DNA of 64,000 nt from Hymenobacter sp. YC55 (GTDB taxonomy: Bacteria; Bacteroidota; Bacteroidia; Cytophagales; Hymenobacteraceae), in assembly GCF_029433095.1 (NCBI RefSeq), contig NZ_JARNTX010000002.1, positions 806,001-870,000 on the forward strand, written 5' to 3'. The notes beneath the pieces were generated by a model. It worked only from the letters and a program-made list of their open reading frames with translations. It did not search any database and was not told the DNA's origin. Shown piece after piece: positions 17,010 through 23,811 of the stretch. A program made the translations under genes and the position numbers. Within the stretch, counting starts at the first letter, position 1. The number at the start of each line of letters is the position of its first letter.

Positions 17010-17075
17010 AAGTAACTACATCAATAAAAGAGGCCGCATATTTCTATGCGGCCTCTTTTATTGATGTAGTTACTT
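17010..17075. terminator. 31-bp perfect palindrome, terminator of the ComA-like gene
   Basis: Arms 17010-17040 and 17045-17075 pair perfectly over 31 bp around a 4-base TTTC loop. The core (AAAAGAGGCCGCATA and its complement) has A4/T4 tracts usable in both directions. The pairing continues about 15 bp past the T tract, far more than termination needs. Confidence 0.9.
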
Positions 17076-17085
17076 CTACTGCTAA

Positions 17086-17129
17086 AAGCACAAATCCCGC
17101 TTGGTGTACACCAAGCGGGATTTGTGCTT
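17086..17129. terminator. 44-bp perfect palindrome, probable terminator of the histidine kinase gene
   Basis: A complete dyad of 22 bp per half (17086-17107 with 17108-17129) lies between the previous palindrome and the stop of the minus-strand kinase. The sequence centre is GTAC. T-rich flanks on the minus strand are weak, so it may act together with its neighbour. Confidence 0.75.
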
Positions 17130-17141
17130 ATCAACAACTGC

Positions 17142-19394
17142 CTATAATGTGACACTAAACGTGGTGCCTTTACCGGGGATGCTTTCCACTTCGAGGCGGC
17201 CACCGTGGTCTTCCACTATCCGATGAATCAGGTAGAGCCCGGCACCTGAGCCAGTAGGTTGGGTCCGAGAAGAGCGGCTACTGCCACGTGGTGGCTCCAT
17301 GCCCAGCCCATTGTCCTGCACAACCAGCTGCGCGCGGCCATTCGCTGCGTGCTTACTTTCCAGGCGCAAGCGTAGAGGACGGCTCGGGTCGTGTTGGCGG
17401 ATAGAGTTGCTGATCAGATTGGTGATGATGCTTAGCAAGTGCGGCCGCACGTACGACACGGTTGGCAGGCTTTGGAAGTGCGTAGATACTTCGCCACCCG
17501 AAGCGCGTAAGTGCGGATGCAAACCCAGCAGCGCCTCGCGTGTTACGGTAGCTAACGACACTTCCTCGGCTGGCAATTGATTTTGCTCTAGGGCTTTTAC
17601 TAGCTGCATCAGGTTGCGGACCGTGTTGTTCCAGCGCGTCAGGCTGTTATCGGCCATTACCAGCAGCGCATTGGCATCGGGGTCGTGGAAGGTAACGGCT
17701 TCACGCATCTGGCCAAACAAGGCCTGCAGATTATGAATTGGTTGGCGCAATTCGCTGGCCGCTGCCTGCACGAAGGCATCAAGCTCCCGGTTGTTGCGGA
17801 CCAAATCTTCGTTTTGCTTTTGTAGCTGCAGGGTGGCTTGTTTTAGCTCCTGAATATCGGTGCTGGTACCATACCACTTTACTATGGCGCCAGTAGCATC
17901 GCGCAGCGGCTGGGCACGGTGCAGAAACCAGCGCAACTCACCGTCGTGCCGCTGAATCTGGCTTTGGTACTCCCAGCTGTCTTCGGGCCCGAAGTTGTGT
18001 TGCAACTCAATCAGCGCCTGCACGACATCATCACCCGGAATGATGGATTTCCCTTCTTCGTCAGCACGTTGCTGGGCTTCAGGGCCGATATAGTTGGTGG
18101 CAGCTCGGTTTAGGGTGTCGGGAGTACCGTCGGGGTTTAGGGTCCAGAGCAACTGGGGTAAGTTGTCCGTTAGCTCTTTGCATGGATCCTCCTCTAATGA
18201 ATCGGGTGACGCGGGAGTCGGATTGGGGGACTGGTCCTGCACGTCGGTGAGGGTGCCAAACCAGCGGCTGATGCGGCCTGCCTCGTTGCGCTCTGGCTCC
18301 ATATGCCCCAAGTGCAAGCGGTACTCACCGTCGTGGCGACGGATGCGGGCATACCAACTCCAAGCTTCCCCTTTGCGCAAGTGCTCTGGCAATTCTTGTA
18401 ACACCTGAGCCCAGTCATCGGAATTCAGCGCATCCACCCAGTCGTGGGTACGAAGCACGTCCATAGTTTGCCCGGTATAAGCAAACCACTGCGGACTCAG
18501 ATATTCCACTACGCCCTCAGCAGAACTGATAGAGGTTATCTGAGGCAAATGCTCTACTATCTCACGGTAAGGCGCAGCAAGGGTGGAGGCAGTAGCTGGC
18601 CGGACCCGGTTGGTTACGTCCTGCCCAAACACCAACACTCCCGTAATCTGCTGGTTAGCGTCGCGCAGGGGTTGGACGCTGACGTTGAAATAGAGTGGTG
18701 CTGCCTCAGTGCCGGGTAGTTGTAGTTCGCGCGCTACAAAGGTCTGTCCGGTCTGATATGTATTCGTTAGGGCGGTTAGGGCATCTGGAAGTTGCATGCC
18801 GTTTAGCACATCAGCCGCCAACCGGTTATGCAACTCGTTTTGCCCAAGCAAAGCCGCCAACTTGGGGCTAGCGTAGCTGATGCGAAAGTCGGAACCACGC
18901 AGGGTTAGGACGTAGCCCGGCAAGTGCGCAAGGGCATCACGCAACTGCATTATCTCGTCGGTTTCGACGGATGAGCTGGGTGACACTTGCGGCAAAGCCG
19001 GCGTCGTAACGTGCGCTGTAGCGAGCCAGTAGCTGCCTGCTTTCGAGCCCAATGCTATTCGGGTCAAAGAAGGCTGCCACCAACGAGCGGGCTTGCCGTT
19101 ACCAATTGGCCAAGCTACCGGCAACAGTGCAGGTGGCTGTACCCAGGGCGTGGAACGAACTACGCTATAAGCATACGCCCACGCAGTGGCTACCGGTCCG
19201 AGCAGAGACTGAACGTCTTGTAAGGATCGGCCGGCCAATGCCAACGGGACGGCGTTAGGCGAAAGCTCCGCCAGTCCTACACTACTTGCCACGATGTTTC
19301 CATCATTATCAAGCAATAGGGTAGGGGTAGGCAGGTAAGAAAAGGCCTCAGCAAACGGGTGTGACGTTAACTGAGTAATCGGAGCAACAGGCAT
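17142..19394 (-). CDS. PAS-domain sensor histidine kinase-like protein lacking the canonical phospho-His
   Basis: 750 residues, no membrane segment. About four PAS-like units span residues 12-130, 150-262, 275-388 and 405-516 (repeated signatures RRHDGEYRLHLG and QRHDGELRWFLHR, with FGTLTDVQ and YGTSTDIQ ends). A short coiled coil leads into an HisKA-like helix and then a HATPase_c domain with N box NLISNSIR (659-666), G1 DNGLGM (694-699) and G2 GSGAGLYL (715-722). Where HisKA has S-H-E-L-R, this protein has A-S-E-L-R: Ser547 replaces the His, confirmed in the DNA (codon at 17754-17756). Either it signals without self-phosphorylation or uses nearby His554. No receiver-domain gene is adjacent. 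Confidence 0.9.
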   Translation of the reverse strand: MPVAPITQLTSHPFAEAFSYLPTPTLLLDNDGNIVASSVGLAELSPNAVPLALAGRSLQDVQSLLGPVATAWAYAYSVVRSTPWVQPPALLPVAWPIGNGKPARWWQPSLTRIALGSKAGSYWLATAHVTTPALPQVSPSSSVETDEIMQLRDALAHLPGYVLTLRGSDFRISYASPKLAALLGQNELHNRLAADVLNGMQLPDALTALTNTYQTGQTFVARELQLPGTEAAPLYFNVSVQPLRDANQQITGVLVFGQDVTNRVRPATASTLAAPYREIVEHLPQITSISSAEGVVEYLSPQWFAYTGQTMDVLRTHDWVDALNSDDWAQVLQELPEHLRKGEAWSWYARIRRHDGEYRLHLGHMEPERNEAGRISRWFGTLTDVQDQSPNPTPASPDSLEEDPCKELTDNLPQLLWTLNPDGTPDTLNRAATNYIGPEAQQRADEEGKSIIPGDDVVQALIELQHNFGPEDSWEYQSQIQRHDGELRWFLHRAQPLRDATGAIVKWYGTSTDIQELKQATLQLQKQNEDLVRNNRELDAFVQAAASELRQPIHNLQALFGQMREAVTFHDPDANALLVMADNSLTRWNNTVRNLMQLVKALEQNQLPAEEVSLATVTREALLGLHPHLRASGGEVSTHFQSLPTVSYVRPHLLSIITNLISNSIRQHDPSRPLRLRLESKHAANGRAQLVVQDNGLGMEPPRGSSRSSRTQPTGSGAGLYLIHRIVEDHGGRLEVESIPGKGTTFSVTL

Positions 19395-19562
19395 TAGTAG
19401 GGCGCGAAAAGCAACTTAATAATAGGGAGAGCTGCTTAAAAATGGGGCGTGACCCCCAGTACTCTGGATATCATAATTAAATTATTACAAGTATATTTAA
19501 TTATTCTCAGATTGCTACTGCGGAGCTACCATTTTAATACATAATACGTCGAAATTCTCTAA

Positions 19563-19784
19563 GTGAGATTGAATGCTCAGAAAAAAATTATAGAAAAGCG
19601 CATTTCATTGCAATTACGCCACATTTGGTATGCGTCTAAAGCAAGCAAAAGAAATTTGAATTTTAGCAGTGTTACAGAATATAGGGATTATTATGTATTC
19701 GACGAAGCTTTATTAGCCAAGCTTCACTGTCTTCTAGAGCCTGTTATGATGGAAGCTGACAGTTATAATTTACCAGCTAAATAA
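19563..19784 (+). CDS. Possible small protein in an AT-rich gap
   Basis: A 73-codon frame starting with GTG, in a 507-base AT-rich interval (19395-19901) between the kinase and a GNAT gene. The product is basic at its N-terminus (RLNAQKKIIEKRISL) and includes TEYRDYYVFDEALLAKLHCL. I recognise no family. The amino-acid composition is not absurd for a real protein, but the start codon is weak, and composition differs from the GC-rich neighbours. It may be a relic of transferred DNA or a chance frame. Confidence 0.3.
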   Translation: MRLNAQKKIIEKRISLQLRHIWYASKASKRNLNFSSVTEYRDYYVFDEALLAKLHCLLEPVMMEADSYNLPAK

Positions 19785-19901
19785 AAGAGCAAGCTCATCT
19801 ATAATACCGAATGAGACTTATCAGGAACAGATGGAAAGGACGGGTAGAATGTCGTCTAAAAGATATGTTTGTAAGAAACGCTGTTAACCGAAGACTGGAA
19901 T

Positions 19902-20498
19902 ATGTTACATGTTCAACTGACTCCGTTTCCAGAGCTACGCACGAAGCGTTTTGTGCTCCGTCAGCTTCGGCAGGCTGATGCCTCTGCTCTGCTGGAACAA
20001 CGCTCTGACCCACGCATCATGCGGTACTTAGATCGGGAGCCGGATACTACTATCAAGCAGGCCACAACCCTTATCGAGCAGATAACGCAAAATGCCGCCG
20101 ATAATCTTGGGGTGACTTGGGGCATAGTGCGCCCGGCTGCCACGCAGGAGTTGCTAGGTACAATCGGCCTATGGCGCATCATGGCTGAGCACCACCGTGC
20201 CGAGGTAGGCTACGGGCTTCACCCCGATTACTGGCAGCAGGGTATTATGAGTGAAGCGCTAGCAGCCGTGCTCGACTTCGGATTTCAGCAGCTAAAGCTG
20301 CACAGCGTGGAAGCCAACGTCAACCCGAACAATACGGCGTCGAGGCGGCTGTTGGAAAAGCACGGCTTTGTGATGGAGGCGCACTTTCGGCAGAACTACT
20401 TTTTCCGCGGGCAGTTTCTGGACTCTGTTATTTACTCGTTGCTTACCCCGGCAGCGGCTAGGCCAGAGCCGGCAGGTGAGGCAGCAATAGAATTGTAA
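19902..20498 (+). CDS. GNAT N-acetyltransferase, RimJ/RimL-like
   Basis: 198 residues. It begins with the RimJ/RimL-type lead LRTKRFVLRQLRQADASALL and carries GTIGLWRI, the acetyl-CoA motif YWQQGIMSEALAAV, and the closing ANVNPNNTASRRLLEKHGFV segment typical of this group. Members acetylate ribosomal-protein N-termini, amino-acid antibiotics or other amines; the family alone does not tell which. Start ATG at 19902 gives standard length. It is followed after 55 bases by a sorbosone-dehydrogenase-like gene on the same strand, without obvious functional link. Confidence 0.92.
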   Translation: MLHVQLTPFPELRTKRFVLRQLRQADASALLEQRSDPRIMRYLDREPDTTIKQATTLIEQITQNAADNLGVTWGIVRPAATQELLGTIGLWRIMAEHHRAEVGYGLHPDYWQQGIMSEALAAVLDFGFQQLKLHSVEANVNPNNTASRRLLEKHGFVMEAHFRQNYFFRGQFLDSVIYSLLTPAAARPEPAGEAAIEL

Positions 20499-20553
20499 GC
20501 GCAACTATACCAGCAGGAAAGAAGTAGGACAAGAAACCTCAACAGTTTCTTGT

Positions 20554-21975
20554 ATGCTACGATTCTTGTTCCGTTTGCCAGCAGCGGCTGTGCTGCTGCT
20601 CACCGCTGCCTGCAACCAAGGCAAGCCTGCCGCCGATACCCCTACCAACACGCCAGCTGTTACCGCCACCGCTTCCGACTCCACTGCTCCGGCCGCCACC
20701 GCGCCGCCACTGCCGAAACCGTACGCTACCAAATCCACCACCAAACGTAGCAAGGTGATAGGCTGGCCGGCCGGCAAAACATTAGTAGTGCCAGCTGGCT
20801 TTGCAGTAACGGAATACGCGGGCGACTTCAACAGTCCCCGGTGGGCGTACGTGACGCCGAACGGCGACGTGCTGGTGGCCGAGGCGAACACCATTCCAAC
20901 TTCTTTCAAGAAGAAGCTAACTGCCAAACTGGACCTCGATCCTTCCAAGTCGCTGAAGGAAACCAGTGCCAACCGCATTACGCTGCTGCGCGACACCAAC
21001 AAAGACGGCAAGCCCGACGTGCGCGAAACCTTTTTGGCTGGCCTCAATCAGCCGTTTGGCATGCTGGTGCTCGGCAACTACTTCTACGTGGCCAATACCG
21101 ATGGCGTACTGCGCTACGCCTACAAGCCCGGCCAAACCAAGATAACCGGCCCCGGCGAGAAGATTCTGACGCTGCCTGGCAAGGGCTACAACAACCACTG
21201 GACCCGGAACCTGGTAGCCAACGCCGACGGTACCAAGATTTATGTGAGCGTAGGCTCTAGCTCCAACGTGGGTGAAAACGGCATGGAATACGAGCAACGG
21301 CGGGCCAATATTTTGGAAATTAATCCGGATGGCTCCGACGAGAAAGTCTTTGCTGCCGGCCTGCGCAACCCCGTAGGCATGGACTGGAACCCGGTAACAA
21401 AGGCTTTGTGGGCTGCCGTCAACGAACGGGACGAATTAGGCGATGACCTCGTGCCCGATTACCTGACTAGCGTGCAGCCAGGTGCCTTCTACGGTTGGCC
21501 CTATTCGTACTTCGGGCAGAACGAGGACCCGCGCCGCAAAGGCGAGCGGCCCGATTTAGTGAAGAAGGCAGTGGTGCCTGAAGTGCCGCTAAGTCCACAC
21601 TCGGCTTCGTTGGGCTTGGCTTTCTATGATGGCAAGGCTTTTCCAGCTAAGTATCAGAAAGGCGCTTTCGTGGGGCAGCACGGCTCTTGGAACCGCTCGG
21701 AATTCACGGGTTATAAAGTTGTTTTTGTGCCGTTCAAAGAAGGTAAGCCCGCTGGTAGCTCCGAGGATTTTGTAACCGGCTTTGTAACTAATACCGGTAG
21801 CAAGGAAGTGTATGGTCGTCCGGTTGGCGTTACTGAAATGCCGGATGGGTCGTTGCTGGTGCTCGATGATGCGGGCAACAAAGTGTGGCGTGTAGCGGCA
21901 CAAAGCACGCAAGCGGCAAGCGCTACGGCCAAACGTAGCTCGGCGGCTCAACTGGCTAGCATAGCTCGGTACTAA
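20554..21975 (+). CDS. Sorbosone dehydrogenase-like PQQ beta-propeller lipoprotein
   Basis: 473 residues. A lipoprotein signal (AAAVLLLTAACNQGK, Cys20) is followed by a Thr/Ala/Pro-rich linker to about residue 65, then a GSDH/sorbosone dehydrogenase propeller: YAGDFNSPRWAYVTPNGDVL, ETFLAGLNQPFGMLVLGNYF, GYNNHWTRNLV, VFAAGLRNPVGMDWNP, and VGQHGSWNRSEFTGYKV. These match the L-sorbosone dehydrogenase group, proposed to oxidise aldoses in the periplasm with PQQ. Cofactor use and substrate are inferred from family only. The C-terminal 20 residues are Ala/Ser-rich. It is the second GSDH-like protein in the window (the other starts at 393, minus strand). Confidence 0.92.
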   Translation: MLRFLFRLPAAAVLLLTAACNQGKPAADTPTNTPAVTATASDSTAPAATAPPLPKPYATKSTTKRSKVIGWPAGKTLVVPAGFAVTEYAGDFNSPRWAYVTPNGDVLVAEANTIPTSFKKKLTAKLDLDPSKSLKETSANRITLLRDTNKDGKPDVRETFLAGLNQPFGMLVLGNYFYVANTDGVLRYAYKPGQTKITGPGEKILTLPGKGYNNHWTRNLVANADGTKIYVSVGSSSNVGENGMEYEQRRANILEINPDGSDEKVFAAGLRNPVGMDWNPVTKALWAAVNERDELGDDLVPDYLTSVQPGAFYGWPYSYFGQNEDPRRKGERPDLVKKAVVPEVPLSPHSASLGLAFYDGKAFPAKYQKGAFVGQHGSWNRSEFTGYKVVFVPFKEGKPAGSSEDFVTGFVTNTGSKEVYGRPVGVTEMPDGSLLVLDDAGNKVWRVAAQSTQAASATAKRSSAAQLASIARY

Positions 21976-22080
21976 GTGGCTTAGGTTAGTTAGTGCAAGA
22001 CAAAAAGGAGAAGGTGCTGTAATGATTTGCAGGAACTAGCGAATTATGTGGCATCTTATCCATCATCTTGCTTTTCGCCC

Positions 22081-22986
22081 ATGCATTTGCCCCCAAAACT
22101 TGCCCTGCTTGTTACACTCTTTCTAGCTTCCTTCGCCACCCAAGCGCAGCAGAAAACACGTAAAACAACTACTAGTACTGCAGCGGCTGCCGCCAACACG
22201 CTACTGTGGGAAGTTTCCGGTAAAGACCTAGCGCAGCCATCCTACGTGTACGGCACCATCCATCTGGTTTGTCCGGCTGATATGCAGATAAGCAACCAAC
22301 TCAAGCAATCCTTCAGCAAAACCCAACAAGTAGTGATGGAGCTTGATATGGACAGCCCCACCATGATGCAGGAAATGCAGAGCAACGTGGTGATGAGTGA
22401 CGGCCAAAGCCTGCAACAGTTGCTTTCGCCCGCTGATTATACAGCTGTCGGCAACTATTTGAAGGCCAATACCAAGCTGCCCATCGAGCAGGTGGGCATG
22501 GTGAAGCCGTTTATTCTTAGCTCCATGCTGTACCCGGTGCTGCTAGGGTGCACGCCAGCCAGCTACGAAACCACCTTCGTGAAAATGGCGCAAGAGGAAA
22601 AAAAGGAAGTACTAGGCCTAGAAACAGTGCAGGAACAACTCGGCTTTTTCGACAAGATTCCCTACGCCGACCAAAGCAAGCTGCTAGCGGACATGGTGAA
22701 CCAGGAGGCGGCCGCCAAGCAGGAACTGCAGCAAATGATGACGCTCTACAAAGCTCAGGACGTAGAGCAATTGCATACCATGACCTCGAAAAGCCTGTTC
22801 GGTTTCCAGAAGTACGAAGACCTGTTGCTCGATTCCCGCAATCAGCGCTGGATAGCGGGCATTGCGCGCTATGCTACCGCCAAGCCTACTTTCTTTGCGG
22901 TTGGGGCGGCGCATCTGGGTGGCCCCAAAGGCGTACTGGCCCTGCTGCGGCAGCAAGGGTATCAGGTTCGGCCGGTGGTGCAGTGA
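22081..22986 (+). CDS. TraB/GumN family protein, secreted
   Basis: 301 residues. I prefer ATG 22081, because the residues after it form a clear signal peptide (LALLVTLFLASFATQAQQ); an upstream in-frame TTG at 22027 would bury it. The mature part has the TraB/GumN marks: LLWEVSGKDLAQPSYVYGTI followed by HLVCPAD, the VVMELDM strand, GLETVQEQLGFFDKIPY and the closing PTFFAVGAAHLGGPKGVLAL. The two GX2H-type motifs and Glu residues resemble those of the related metalloprotease Tiki, so peptide cleavage is possible, but the bacterial family is uncharacterised. Confidence 0.9.
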   Translation: MHLPPKLALLVTLFLASFATQAQQKTRKTTTSTAAAAANTLLWEVSGKDLAQPSYVYGTIHLVCPADMQISNQLKQSFSKTQQVVMELDMDSPTMMQEMQSNVVMSDGQSLQQLLSPADYTAVGNYLKANTKLPIEQVGMVKPFILSSMLYPVLLGCTPASYETTFVKMAQEEKKEVLGLETVQEQLGFFDKIPYADQSKLLADMVNQEAAAKQELQQMMTLYKAQDVEQLHTMTSKSLFGFQKYEDLLLDSRNQRWIAGIARYATAKPTFFAVGAAHLGGPKGVLALLRQQGYQVRPVVQ

Positions 22987-23091
22987 AAAGGTGACGCAAC
23001 GAGATAGTGAACTTATGAATTGCTGTTTTACTTGCACCATTCGCGCAGCTAGAACATCGAATTCACTTTCTCCCCAATCCGTCACTTAGCT

Positions 23092-23748
23092 ATGTTCACC
23101 CGTCTGTTGAGCTACGTTATGCCTCTCACCCGTACCGTGCAGTCTGCCATCAATGGGCCATTGGAAGTGACGTGGTACCAGGGGCGCAAAATACTTGACA
23201 CGCGCCATGCCAACTATTCCTATGGGTCGTTGCACCGGGTGATGCGCTACGGGCTCCTGTTTGTGGCGCCCGAGCAGGCCGGCCACACGCTGCTACTAGG
23301 GTTGGGTGGAGGCTCGGCGGTGGCCATGCTGCGGCAGGAACTCCACTACCAAGGCCATATTACGGCCATCGAACTGGACCCGGTTATTATTGAAGTAGCC
23401 GATACGGAATTCAACATCCGGCCCGACGCGCACCTAGACATCATCTGCGCCGATGCTTTCGAGTGGGTGCACACGGCACCAACAGGCCACTTCGGGTTGA
23501 TTATCGTGGATTTGTTTGTGGATTTAGCTTTACCGGCCGGGCTGCAAACTACTGCCTTTTGGCAGGAGCTGTGGCGGGCGCTGCGCCCCGGCGGCTACGT
23601 GCTGGTAAACACCCTGACCGAGGTGCCGCTGTACGTGGAAAACGAAGAACTGCCCACATATCTGGAAACGGCGGGTTTTACAGTGAAAGAGCTGGAAGTA
23701 GAATTGCTGAATCGGCTGTTGGTTTTGCAGAAAACAGCTAGTTCGTAA
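23092..23748 (+). CDS. Spermidine synthase-like SAM-dependent methyltransferase-fold protein
   Basis: 218 residues. A short N-terminal beta region (LEVTWYQGRKILDTRHANYS) is followed by a Rossmann fold with the nucleotide motif LLLGLGGGSAVAML, the acidic end of strand two in AIELDPVIIEVA, and ICADAFEWV then FGLIIVDLFVD. This matches spermidine-synthase-like proteins, which bind decarboxylated SAM or SAM. The protein is shorter than a true spermidine synthase (about 280) and lacks an obvious polyamine gatekeeper region, so it may be a methyltransferase of unknown target. It is isolated between TraB and a minus-strand esterase-like gene. Confidence 0.85.
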   Translation: MFTRLLSYVMPLTRTVQSAINGPLEVTWYQGRKILDTRHANYSYGSLHRVMRYGLLFVAPEQAGHTLLLGLGGGSAVAMLRQELHYQGHITAIELDPVIIEVADTEFNIRPDAHLDIICADAFEWVHTAPTGHFGLIIVDLFVDLALPAGLQTTAFWQELWRALRPGGYVLVNTLTEVPLYVENEELPTYLETAGFTVKELEVELLNRLLVLQKTASS

Positions 23749-23811
23749 GTACTACCACAGAGTTGGGCGAGGCAGAACCGCAACCAGCAATACTTGCTGT
23801 GCCCCATTCAT

